Below, one piece after another: positions 54,245 through 62,731 of a DNA stretch of 64,000 nt. A program made the translations under genes and the position numbers. Position 1 is the first letter of the stretch. Every line of letters begins with the position of its first letter. This stretch comes from Ignavibacteria bacterium (GTDB lineage Bacteria; Bacteroidota; Ignavibacteria; Kapaibacteriales; Kapaibacteriaceae), in the NCBI GenBank assembly GCA_015709655.1, contig CP054181.1, forward strand, positions 109,262-173,261. The letters are read 5' to 3'. The notes beneath the pieces are model-generated. The model saw only the letters and a list, made by a program, of their open reading frames with translations, searched no databases and was not told the DNA's origin.

Positions 54245-55314
54245 AGTTACTAACGCCCGGCCCCGTACCACTACCTGAAGCCGTTGCCGAGGCAATGGCG
54301 CTGCAACCGTTGCATCATCATTCACAGGAGTTTTTGGAGATTGCCTCGATGTGCTGGAAGGGGCTTCAGCAGATTGTTGGAACAACACAGCCGGTATTAC
54401 TCATTGGAGGGTCTGCTACCGTTGGCATCGAGGCGGCTGTTCAGACGGTCCACGGGACCGGTGCACACGTGGCTGTAATCTCGCATGGGCATTTTGGTCA
54501 GCGTATAGTCTCACTCGTATCAAGATGCTGTTCAGCCATCACCGTGCACGAGGTTCCGTGGGGTGATACCTTTACGGTTGACCAGATTGAGACGATATTC
54601 AAAAACATTTCAAAACCTGATGCAATATGGATGGTGCAGAGTGAAACGTCCACCGGGGTTACACTGGACCTTGATGCGATTGTACCCCAAATCCGCTCAG
54701 TGTGGCCCGACGCCTTGATCTGTATTGATGCCGTAACAGGTATCGGAATTCATCGATTTGAGTTTGACACGTTGGGGGCTGATGTTGTGGTAGCTGGATC
54801 GCAAAAAGGATTACTGTCACCACCCGGCCTTGCTGCTGTTGCTCTTAGCAAACGCGCGTGGGACGCCGCGGCTGCATCAAGCCAGGCAAGTTCGTTATCG
54901 CTAAACCTTTTTAGGGTTCTGGAAGCATATCAAAAAGGAAGATTTTCCTGGACACCTCCGGTAACACTGGTTCGGGCACTTTCGGTTGCTGTTGATCTGA
55001 TCCTGAAGCGTGGTTTACCGTCAACCTGGACACACCACGAACACCTAACAGAGTTTCTACATCAGGAGTTACGTCAACGGCATTTTGAGATTTTTGGTAA
55101 GGCCACCAGTCACGCTGTAACTGTTGTTAAGGTGAACAATGCCCCAACTATTATCCACAGGCTGGCACATGAACATGGCTTTGTTGTGGCCGGTGGACAT
55201 GAAGAGCTTCAGAGTTCAGTACTTCGTATCGGCACCTGTGGCGCAGTTTCCAGAGAGGATTTGGCTGAATGTTGCAGTGCACTAGATCACACTATACATC
55301 AAAGCAGAGTATGA
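54241..55314 (+). CDS. Class V aminotransferase (serine-pyruvate/alanine-glyoxylate type)
   Basis: A 357-residue PLP enzyme of the serine-glyoxylate/alanine-glyoxylate family. It starts MKLLTPGPVPLPE, as typical, has IDAVTGIGIHRFEFD and the PLP lysine K189 in GSQKGLLSPPGLAAV. Translational coupling at both ends (ATGA on both sides) puts it in one operon with the RNA methyltransferase and the RdgB fusion. Photorespiratory-type role or serine breakdown is possible. ATG at 54241 is preferred to 54223. Confidence 0.88.
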   Translation: MKLLTPGPVPLPEAVAEAMALQPLHHHSQEFLEIASMCWKGLQQIVGTTQPVLLIGGSATVGIEAAVQTVHGTGAHVAVISHGHFGQRIVSLVSRCCSAITVHEVPWGDTFTVDQIETIFKNISKPDAIWMVQSETSTGVTLDLDAIVPQIRSVWPDALICIDAVTGIGIHRFEFDTLGADVVVAGSQKGLLSPPGLAAVALSKRAWDAAAASSQASSLSLNLFRVLEAYQKGRFSWTPPVTLVRALSVAVDLILKRGLPSTWTHHEHLTEFLHQELRQRHFEIFGKATSHAVTVVKVNNAPTIIHRLAHEHGFVVAGGHEELQSSVLRIGTCGAVSREDLAECCSALDHTIHQSRV

Positions 55315-56537
55315 CCATTGTTGTTGCTACCGGAAATACGCATAAGGTTGCAGAGCTTGAAACATTGTTCAGACGGTATCATGGACCCAACGTCCGGTTA
55401 ATTCCAGTCACTGATATTATCGCAGACTTCCATCCCGACGAAATTGGTGATACGTTCGAGGCCAATGCTTATATCAAGGCAGAAGAAGCCTATCGGCTAA
55501 CTGGCCTACCGTCGATTGCTGATGACAGCGGTCTTGAGGTAAATATTCTGAATATGCAACCCGGGGTGATTAGCGCACGGTATGCAGGGATACATGCCAC
55601 CGATGCAGACAACAGACAAAAACTTCGTGTGGAACTGGAGAAGCATAACCTCACCCAAACAGATGCCCGGTTCAGGTGCGTACTCTGTTACTATGATGGC
55701 TTCTCCTTTTTGTTTGGAGAAGGAATCTGCTACGGAACTGTTCATACTAACGAAATTGGCAACGCCGGCTTTGGGTATGATCCGATGTTTACGCCCGCAG
55801 GGAACACTCAACGCTTTGCAGAGATGACGTCGAATGAAAAATCTGCACTAAGTCATCGTAGTCTGGCAGTAAAAAGTCTTCTTGATGGCGGATCGAACAG
55901 TCCCGAAGCAGGTTGCTCACCTGAGCCAGTTTCCCCTGACGACATTCAGGTTTTGGCGACAGTTGCCTGCCTAACTGCGCTTTCCCGGCTTACGGACCTG
56001 GAGATATTGCTACAGTCAGTTCGGCATCAGGTACACGTGCAGGAAATGATCTACGAGGTCATCCTTCAATCGTATCTGTTCTGCGGTTTCCCGGCAACAC
56101 TCGAAGCAATGAAAATCCTGGCATCAGAGAGGTCTGTACCAACAGGTGGATCGGAGGAGGGCCTTTCGGCTTCGAACTATAAAGAGCGAGGGATGAACTT
56201 GTTACAGCGCATTTACGGCAAAGTGGCTGAACCTATGCTCAGCAATATCGAAGCTATGTCGGCTGAACTAAAAGAGTGGATGATTGTGGAAGGATACGGG
56301 AAAGTTTTAAGCAGACCCGGATTAGACGTCAGTACCCGTGAGCTGTGTATTGTGGCGCAGCTTGCCGTGTTAACCCATCCCAATCAGTTAAAGTCACACC
56401 TCCGCGGAGCTCTGAGAACAGGTTGTACAATACAGCAAATCAATAGTGTTATTGAAATCATTGCACGCTTTGATGAAGAAGGCGCTAACCTTGCCAGACG
56501 TATTCTACGTGACCTGACATCGCGTGCAAGGGCATAG
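55311..56537 (+). CDS. RdgB (XTP/dITP diphosphatase) fused to carboxymuconolactone-decarboxylase-like domains
   Basis: A 408-residue fusion. Residues 1-195 are an RdgB/HAM1 pyrophosphatase that clears non-canonical purine triphosphates: TGNTHK at 7-12, DDSGLEV at 71-77, FGYDP at 144-148 and EKSALSHRS at 166-174 (Ser replaces the usual Asn after EK). A linker (about 181-205) leads to a C-terminal region resembling carboxymuconolactone decarboxylase (CMD/AhpD-like) repeats: one near 216-270 and a second near 301-399 (RELCIVAQLAVLTHPNQL then GALRTGCTIQQINSVIEI). The redox CxxC of AhpD is absent. Standalone RdgB ends before this, so the fusion is unusual. Start is by ATGA overlap. Confidence 0.8.
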   Translation: MTIVVATGNTHKVAELETLFRRYHGPNVRLIPVTDIIADFHPDEIGDTFEANAYIKAEEAYRLTGLPSIADDSGLEVNILNMQPGVISARYAGIHATDADNRQKLRVELEKHNLTQTDARFRCVLCYYDGFSFLFGEGICYGTVHTNEIGNAGFGYDPMFTPAGNTQRFAEMTSNEKSALSHRSLAVKSLLDGGSNSPEAGCSPEPVSPDDIQVLATVACLTALSRLTDLEILLQSVRHQVHVQEMIYEVILQSYLFCGFPATLEAMKILASERSVPTGGSEEGLSASNYKERGMNLLQRIYGKVAEPMLSNIEAMSAELKEWMIVEGYGKVLSRPGLDVSTRELCIVAQLAVLTHPNQLKSHLRGALRTGCTIQQINSVIEIIARFDEEGANLARRILRDLTSRARA

Positions 56538-56559
56538 TGAACGTCCGATTGCTGAAGAA

Positions 56560-57429
56560 TTACCGGACTTCTTTCTTTAAAAATATTTCCGCAGAGATAT
56601 ACGATGCGCCTGAAAACGTGCCTAAGCCCCCTTCCACGTTACTCAGCCGATAGTCGTACTCACTGCGCCTGCCAAAACCAACAGCCTGAAACCATTTCTG
56701 GAACCAGCGATCACCGCAATACACCTTTATTCGGTGTTTACCGTACCACTTAAAAGCAGCCCAGATTACAGCTGAATTTGCTACCGGGACCGGACCATAC
56801 CGAACGGTCTCGTTTGCTATTGGTGAATCTGAATCAAACTCCTTATCTCGAATCCTGTTGTTCGTATCGGCGATTGGCGGGACCAGGTACTTTCCATAAC
56901 CGGCTGTATCTAAGCATTCCATGCCGATCACGTAGAGTGCGGTTCCGGGTTGTCCCTGCCACGAGATCGACAGTGAGTCAGCAGGAATCAACTCCTTGTC
57001 TCTTCCAGGATACTGAAGAGTGTCAGCAGGCTTCCGTATCCACTGAAATGGCACCTGAGTAACAGCAGTAGCGGTGGCTGTTTTTCCAAGTGCCCGTACC
57101 GTTAGCTGATACGTTGCAGAGTACTTTACACGGAACGAGGTATCTGTTGGTACATACCCTATTCCTATCGAATCATCAATAAAGCGAAGGTCAACCGGAA
57201 TACCGTTTTCAAGAAGTGTTACCGAGGCATCCGGAATTGAAGCTGCACGAAGTGAAAACGTATCATTGAGTGGCATGCTTCGGTATATCCGTAGCGGCAG
57301 CATTCTATCACCTGCAATCATGAAGCCCTCAACAACCAGTTCAGGAACGTAATCACTGGTGACCGGATCCTCACAGCCTGCCAGCATGACTAAGAACAAT
57401 ACGGTAATCGGAAGTAGTCGGAATATCAT
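56560..57429 (-). CDS. DUF4249 domain-containing lipoprotein
   Basis: A 289-residue lipoprotein: the lipobox is LAGC with Cys19, followed by the DUF4249 beta-domain beginning VPELVVEGFM. The gene lies directly downstream of a TonB receptor with 17 bases between them, the standard DUF4249/TonB arrangement in Bacteroidota, so it likely helps the receptor on the outer-membrane surface. Ligand unknown. Confidence 0.8.
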   Translation of the reverse strand: MIFRLLPITVLFLVMLAGCEDPVTSDYVPELVVEGFMIAGDRMLPLRIYRSMPLNDTFSLRAASIPDASVTLLENGIPVDLRFIDDSIGIGYVPTDTSFRVKYSATYQLTVRALGKTATATAVTQVPFQWIRKPADTLQYPGRDKELIPADSLSISWQGQPGTALYVIGMECLDTAGYGKYLVPPIADTNNRIRDKEFDSDSPIANETVRYGPVPVANSAVIWAAFKWYGKHRIKVYCGDRWFQKWFQAVGFGRRSEYDYRLSNVEGGLGTFSGASYISAEIFLKKEVR

Positions 57430-57446
57430 GGTAGGAATACTGGTAG

Positions 57447-59705
57447 TTAAAAACGGAGTTCGGCTGACAGTGTCGGAATAATCGGCAGAAGCCGTACATC
57501 TTCGACCGTTGGTACTGATTTGGTTGTGTTGTAAAACCGAAACCAGATATCGCGGCGAGAATATACATTATAAATATCGAGATATATTTTTAGCGGTAGA
57601 CTACCGAGTTCTGTTGAATACCCGGCCGACAGGTTCAGCTGATGCGAGTTTGGAAGGCGGAGGCCCCATTTTTGTGACGGGTTTACCATGACAACACCGC
57701 CTTCCCAATCAGGCATACTAACTCCAATCTGCGATGTAGCACCAGTGTACGACTGGCCGGATTGAAACAGGAAGCTGGCACCGACCTCCCACTGATCGTT
57801 AATCTGAAAAAGAGCATTAACCTTCAGGTCGTGACGCCGATCATACTTCGGCCGGAACTCTTCACCTCTGTTTACACTATCAAACTGGGCATAAACGTAT
57901 CCCAGAGCATAACCAACCCAGCCCGAAAACCGTCCGTACTTTTTCTGCAGGAAGATTTCAGCACCGTAGGAGTGACCGTTCCCAACATAGAAAACGTCGG
58001 CAACATTCCGTGCCTTTACCTGGTTTGCCCGAATCTCGTTGATATTGGACAGCGTTTTATAGTATACATCAATATTCAGCATAACATCTGCCGGTAACGT
58101 TGTTTCCGCAGCAAGAATGTAATGCGTGCTGTGCCCGGGCGGCACCGTATTATCGGTAGGAAGCCAGGTATCGAAAAACGAGAAATCCGGAATTGTTGCC
58201 AGACGCAGATATTGGTGGTACATACCCCATGCGGCTTTGAGCGCCACGTCATTGCTTAGCGCGTAACGGATAGCTATTCTGGGATCGAATGTGAGCTGGG
58301 TACTATACGACCAGTAGTTTCCCCGAAGTCCAATCTGAACGGAGGCGTTGCCTAACTGAATGTTTGACTGTGCAAAGACGCCATGAATATTGTCTGTTGC
58401 ATCAAGTCTGAATGCCGCTTCCCCGCCGGTTGCATCGCCTTCAGCACCTGTTACCTGCTCATAGAGAAAGTTAAAATACGTCCCTTCATAACCGGTTTTT
58501 ACCGTTATACTGTTGCTGACAAACCACTCCAGCGATGTTTTAAGCATGTAATCGCTGATACTGTTTCCTATCTCGAACTTCATTCCCGACATATTACCTG
58601 TAAAGCCATTCTGGTAATGCGAGGCCGAAACCGTTGTTTGTAAAAACAATGCTGAGTTGAAGATATGCGTCAGGTTCAGTGAGGATGCACGATTACCAAT
58701 ACCAACATTGAAGAAAACACCAGGCTGCTCCATTGTTAAATCGTCACTCGTTAAAAAGCCACTCAGTGATAGTTTGGTATGGTCACCCAAATCTTGCGTC
58801 ACCTTTGCATTAACATCATAAAAGTTAAAATCGGGAAGTGGGCTTTCAGGGTCCTCTGGCATAATTCCCAGAAGCAAGTCCATGTACGTACGCCGGCCGC
58901 CCACAAACCATGACCCGCTGCCAAGTGGTCCCTGAACAGAAGCGCGTGACGAAATAAGGCCCACTCCAACCAGGCCTTCAATATCCTTCCTGTTCCCGTC
59001 CTTTTGTGTAACGTTGAGCACCGCCGACATACGTCCGCCATATTCAGCCGGGAACCCACCCTTCAAAAGCTCCACATCCTTAATTGCATCGGTATTAAAC
59101 GCACTGATAAAGCCAAACAGGTGAGTGGGATTGTAAACCGTCATCCCATCCAGAAGAATCAGGTTCTGATCCGGCGAGCCACCGCGAATAAACAGACCGC
59201 TGGAGATTTGTGACGATGTAAGAATCCCCGGCAGCATTTGTAATGCTCTAAAAACATCTGACTCACCACCAACCCGGATTTGTGTAAGCTGCTGCATTGG
59301 AATATCAACACGGGAGATCGAAATTTGCCTGACATCCTCTCCTCTGTCAGCCTGAACAGTCACCTGTTCCGTGGTAACGGACCTTGGTACAAGGTATACG
59401 TTGATTTGAAGGCTACCGTTTTCAGGAACAGTTACTTCAAACGTCCGCTGTTCGTAGCCTACGGACGAAATCACAAGAATCTGCTGGCCGGAAGGAATGT
59501 TACGGACCGAAAAAAAACCGGATTTGTTGGTATATGCTCCACGCCCGGTGCCCTTAACTGAAACAGCTGCACCAATTACGGTTTCCTGCGAAGTGGAGTC
59601 GTGTATGAACCCGGAAACGTCACCTGCAAACGAACTGGCTAACGCAGAAAGAAAAACAATGACCAAAACAGCGGACTGCTTGCAACGTGCCATAGACATA
59701 TACAT
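57447..59705 (-). CDS. TonB-dependent receptor with carboxypeptidase-regulatory-like N domain
   Basis: A 752-residue outer-membrane receptor. After the signal peptide (AVLVIVFLSALASSFAG) comes a carboxypeptidase D regulatory-like beta domain (GDVSGFIHDSTSQETVIGA), then the plug with FIRGGSPDQNLILLDGMTVY and LLKGGFPAEYGGRMSAVLNV, and a barrel that ends in the aromatic residue (LRF). Start could be 59705, 59699 or 59693 (three near ATGs). It makes a two-gene unit with DUF4249. The plug resembles those of nutrient-uptake receptors; ligand unknown. Confidence 0.85.
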   Translation of the reverse strand: MYMSMARCKQSAVLVIVFLSALASSFAGDVSGFIHDSTSQETVIGAAVSVKGTGRGAYTNKSGFFSVRNIPSGQQILVISSVGYEQRTFEVTVPENGSLQINVYLVPRSVTTEQVTVQADRGEDVRQISISRVDIPMQQLTQIRVGGESDVFRALQMLPGILTSSQISSGLFIRGGSPDQNLILLDGMTVYNPTHLFGFISAFNTDAIKDVELLKGGFPAEYGGRMSAVLNVTQKDGNRKDIEGLVGVGLISSRASVQGPLGSGSWFVGGRRTYMDLLLGIMPEDPESPLPDFNFYDVNAKVTQDLGDHTKLSLSGFLTSDDLTMEQPGVFFNVGIGNRASSLNLTHIFNSALFLQTTVSASHYQNGFTGNMSGMKFEIGNSISDYMLKTSLEWFVSNSITVKTGYEGTYFNFLYEQVTGAEGDATGGEAAFRLDATDNIHGVFAQSNIQLGNASVQIGLRGNYWSYSTQLTFDPRIAIRYALSNDVALKAAWGMYHQYLRLATIPDFSFFDTWLPTDNTVPPGHSTHYILAAETTLPADVMLNIDVYYKTLSNINEIRANQVKARNVADVFYVGNGHSYGAEIFLQKKYGRFSGWVGYALGYVYAQFDSVNRGEEFRPKYDRRHDLKVNALFQINDQWEVGASFLFQSGQSYTGATSQIGVSMPDWEGGVVMVNPSQKWGLRLPNSHQLNLSAGYSTELGSLPLKIYLDIYNVYSRRDIWFRFYNTTKSVPTVEDVRLLPIIPTLSAELRF

Positions 59706-59758
59706 AGATGAATGCAGGCATTTGACGCACAGAGGATAACGAAGTTGCATTTTTTGCG

Positions 59759-59766
59759 TAATATTG
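59759..59766 (+). promoter_or_regulatory. Possible -7 promoter-like element before the ferredoxin gene
   Basis: TAATATTG differs from TAnnTTTG by one base and lies 20 bases before the ferredoxin ATG, in the divergent gap with the TonB receptor. Weak evidence. Confidence 0.25.
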
Positions 59767-59786
59767 TTTCAACATTGAGGTTCTAT

Positions 59787-60134
59787 ATGGCCATTTACAT
59801 TACATCAGATTGTATCAATTGCGGTGCGTGCGAGCCTGAATGCCCAAACACCGCCATATATGAAGCGGGAGCTCCATGGGAGCTTGCCGGTGTTACATAT
59901 AACGATAGTACGTCGCCCGGAAATTTCTCGGGTGACTTCTTCTCAACGTCAGTGTATTACATCGTTCCCGACAAATGCACTGAATGCGAGGGATTTTACG
60001 ACGAACCACAATGTGCCGCCGTATGTCCGGTTGACTGTTGTCTGCCCGACCCAAACAATCCTGAAACCAAGGAGCAACTCCTTAAAAAGAAGGAGTACCT
60101 GGATACCATCGACCCAGGAAGACTACGGGTTTAA
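59787..60134 (+). CDS. 2[4Fe-4S] ferredoxin, YfhL/Chlorobium type
   Basis: A 115-residue bacterial ferredoxin with two clusters. The first binding set is CINCGACEPECP (residues 9-20), the second CTEC followed after eight residues by C-x-x-x-CP (CAAVCPVDCC), with a C-terminal extension of about 35 residues. ATG at 59787 is chosen with GAGG before it. It could serve the ferredoxin-NADP reductase at the other end of the window or a pyruvate:ferredoxin oxidoreductase. The amidohydrolase follows three bases downstream. Confidence 0.9.
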   Translation: MAIYITSDCINCGACEPECPNTAIYEAGAPWELAGVTYNDSTSPGNFSGDFFSTSVYYIVPDKCTECEGFYDEPQCAAVCPVDCCLPDPNNPETKEQLLKKKEYLDTIDPGRLRV

Positions 60135-60137
60135 ACC

Positions 60138-61580
60138 ATGGAAATCCACGTCGAGCGAGGAAAAATACGTGCGGTACTCCCCTCGCCGATGGAAGTGCTT
60201 ATTCGAACTGAACGGGAAACATTTTCTTTTCCCGGTGCATGTGTTGTGCCCGGCTTTGTAGATAGCCACGTCCACCTGCTAGGTGTGGGACAGTCGGCCA
60301 GCATCCCTTCGTTGCATTCCGCAACAAACGTCAGCGACTGTATCCGTATGCTCCAACAGGCTACGCCCGTTCATGGCTGGATTCAGGCAAGGGGCTGGAA
60401 TGAGAACAACTGGGACAATCCAAGGCTGCCTGACGCTACTGACCTGGATGCTGCCTTCCCTGATGTGCCTGTGATCTGTTATCGTGCGGATGGCCATGCC
60501 GCCTGGGTAAACAGTTGTGCCCTGCGCTATAGCGGTTATTCTCACGCTTCCGGACTTCTGGTTGATTCCGATGTTGAACACGTGACCCGGGTGATTCCCG
60601 GACCGGACCGAACCGAGATTGAACAGTGGCTCATCAAGGGTAGTGAACTGTTTGCCGCTGCAGGGGTAACTGAAGTTCATGATATGGACGTTGCACCTGA
60701 CGTTGTCGGAATTACTCGCGAGCTTGGCGAGCAGGGAAAGCTGGCCGTCCGTGTTCAATCCTTCGTTTCTGCACAGCACTTCGAATTTTACCACCATGGT
60801 CTGCTGCCCGCCGGAGGTGAGATCCAGCGAACATTTGGTGTTAAGATGTTTGCCGACGGTGCACTGGGATCACGTGGGGCAGCACTGTTGCAACCGTATT
60901 CAGACCGTCCGGATACCAGCGGAACACTACTGCTGACAAGTAACGATATTTATAAACGAACAATGCAGGCTATTGACGATGGCTGGTGGAGCGTTGCTGT
61001 TCATGCGATTGGCGACCGTGCCGTGCGTGAAGTATTGAATGCTTTTGAGCAGGTGCGGAACACTGCTGGTACACCAGATACGGTTCTGCGCATCGAGCAT
61101 GCACAAACCGTGGCACCTGATGATGTTCGCCGGTTTGCAGACCTCAATGTTATCGCAAGCGTACAGCCTGTCCACGCGGTTTCAGATGCCGCCATGGCCA
61201 CTGATAAACTCGGCACTGACAGACTCCGAACAGCATACAGATTACGGTCGTTCCTTGACAACGGCATCAAGGTGATCACTGGAACAGATGCTCCGGTTGA
61301 ATCCGTATCGGCGCTGCAAACACTCGACGCCTGCATGACACGAACTCATGCGGCTGGGCTTGCTAACGATGAGTGTATTTCTGCCGACGATGCGATGCGA
61401 TCTGCCGGGGTATGGGCACATTCTGCTGCTCACGTTGATCATCGCCGCGGTACCCTGGCTGTTGGGATGGACGCTGACTTTACCGTGCTTGACAGGCCGC
61501 TGGTTGTAACAACATCCAACGCTGACAATGTACATGTTTTAGCTACATTTATGGCAGGCCAGCCTCGATATCTTCCCTGA
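60138..61580 (+). CDS. Amidohydrolase family protein (YtcJ-like)
   Basis: A 480-residue metal-dependent hydrolase of the amidohydrolase-3 type. The first metal motif is PGFVDSHVHLLGVG near residue 40; later motifs are ADGALGSRG, HAIGDRA, RIEHAQ and TDAPVESVS near 380. The family hydrolyses varied amides, carbamates or formamides. It is tightly linked to the ferredoxin gene and followed by an uncharacterised gene 17 bases on. Confidence 0.85.
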   Translation: MEIHVERGKIRAVLPSPMEVLIRTERETFSFPGACVVPGFVDSHVHLLGVGQSASIPSLHSATNVSDCIRMLQQATPVHGWIQARGWNENNWDNPRLPDATDLDAAFPDVPVICYRADGHAAWVNSCALRYSGYSHASGLLVDSDVEHVTRVIPGPDRTEIEQWLIKGSELFAAAGVTEVHDMDVAPDVVGITRELGEQGKLAVRVQSFVSAQHFEFYHHGLLPAGGEIQRTFGVKMFADGALGSRGAALLQPYSDRPDTSGTLLLTSNDIYKRTMQAIDDGWWSVAVHAIGDRAVREVLNAFEQVRNTAGTPDTVLRIEHAQTVAPDDVRRFADLNVIASVQPVHAVSDAAMATDKLGTDRLRTAYRLRSFLDNGIKVITGTDAPVESVSALQTLDACMTRTHAAGLANDECISADDAMRSAGVWAHSAAHVDHRRGTLAVGMDADFTVLDRPLVVTTSNADNVHVLATFMAGQPRYLP

Positions 61581-61597
61581 ATTGATTAAACATAGCT

Positions 61598-62728
61598 ATG
61601 AATACGTCTGCTCAAATTGCCGTCAACAGCAAAATCACGCCCAACCTGTATCAGCAGTTACGGGACGAGCTGGATGCCTGGCTGGGTATGACCATCCAGT
61701 ACAAGATTGTTGAAATGCCGATTATCATTAGCAGAGAATTTGCATCACTGCTTGAAGAATCTGCTGTAAGCATAGCTGTCCAGGCTGCCGGCACTGAACC
61801 ATCAAAACCACTGTTTTGTGTTGTTGATTTTGCAGTCTGCACGGCAGACGACGGAACCTTTATTCCTAAACTGATTGAACTTCAGGGATTCCCGTCGCTC
61901 TACTGTTATCAACTGCTTCTTGCCGAGACGTACAGCCGTGTCTATGACCTCCACGGGTTTGATCCTTTACTCTCCGGACTGGATCGTGAGACGTATCTTG
62001 ACTATCTTAGCAAGGCAGTGTACGCTGATGCTGACCCGTCTGCCACATTCCTGGTTGAAATCGATCCTAGCCTGCAAAAAACGCGACCTGACTTTATTGC
62101 TTTTGAGAAGTTGATTGGACTAAAAACCATCAATATCCGCGATATTACCAGGAACGGTCGCAGTCTGTTTACGACGATTGATGGTCGGACAACCAAAATT
62201 GACAGAATATTCAACCGGGCCATCCTTGACGAAATGGATGACCTTGGAGTAGAGCTCAATTTTTCATGGAATGACGACTTGGACGTAGCGTGGGCCGGCC
62301 ATCCAAGCTGGTACTTTAAAATCAGCAAACAAACGCTCCCGTACCTGCATCATCCATCGGTACCACGCACGGTGTTTGTTTCGGATCTCAGCTCAATACC
62401 TGCCAACCTGAACGATTACGTACTCAAGCCCCTTTTCAGCTTTGCAGGGAAAGGTGTTACGGTAGGGCCTGATAGTAGCCACATTGAACAAATTCCTGAC
62501 CATGACCGTTCGAAGTGGATTCTACAGGAGCGCGTCAGGTATGCTGATTGTGTGCCAACACCAACAGGTACTAATAAAGTTGAGATTCGGATTATGCTAA
62601 TCTGGCTCCCTGAAGCAGAGAAGCCACTGCCCGTAATCACGCTTGCACGAACCGGTCGTGGCGACCTGATGGGGGCACGCTACAACACAATGCCGTGGAC
62701 GGGCAGCGGGACCTGTTTAACAAAATAG
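61598..62728 (+). CDS. Uncharacterised, possibly ATP-grasp-like protein
   Basis: A 376-residue soluble protein without signal peptide. It lacks a named family I can call surely. The C-terminal third has an order resembling ATP-grasp enzymes: YVLKPLFSFAGKGVTVGP (Lys and glycine-rich loop), WILQERV, VEIRIMLIW, then RTGRGDLMGARYN. The N-terminal part carries PKLIELQGFPSLYCYQLLL. It may be a ligase joined to the amidohydrolase/ferredoxin group. It ends three bases before the convergent TlpA-like gene. Confidence 0.5.
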   Translation: MNTSAQIAVNSKITPNLYQQLRDELDAWLGMTIQYKIVEMPIIISREFASLLEESAVSIAVQAAGTEPSKPLFCVVDFAVCTADDGTFIPKLIELQGFPSLYCYQLLLAETYSRVYDLHGFDPLLSGLDRETYLDYLSKAVYADADPSATFLVEIDPSLQKTRPDFIAFEKLIGLKTINIRDITRNGRSLFTTIDGRTTKIDRIFNRAILDEMDDLGVELNFSWNDDLDVAWAGHPSWYFKISKQTLPYLHHPSVPRTVFVSDLSSIPANLNDYVLKPLFSFAGKGVTVGPDSSHIEQIPDHDRSKWILQERVRYADCVPTPTGTNKVEIRIMLIWLPEAEKPLPVITLARTGRGDLMGARYNTMPWTGSGTCLTK

Positions 62729-62731
62729 GTG

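Noticed and set aside
59510..59517. Run of eight A (T8 on the coding strand) near the start of the TonB receptor, possible phase variation
   Set aside because: Similar A8 runs occur in purB (16682-16689) and mfd (9211-9218), so it reflects ordinary codons such as Lys-Lys and Phe-Phe.
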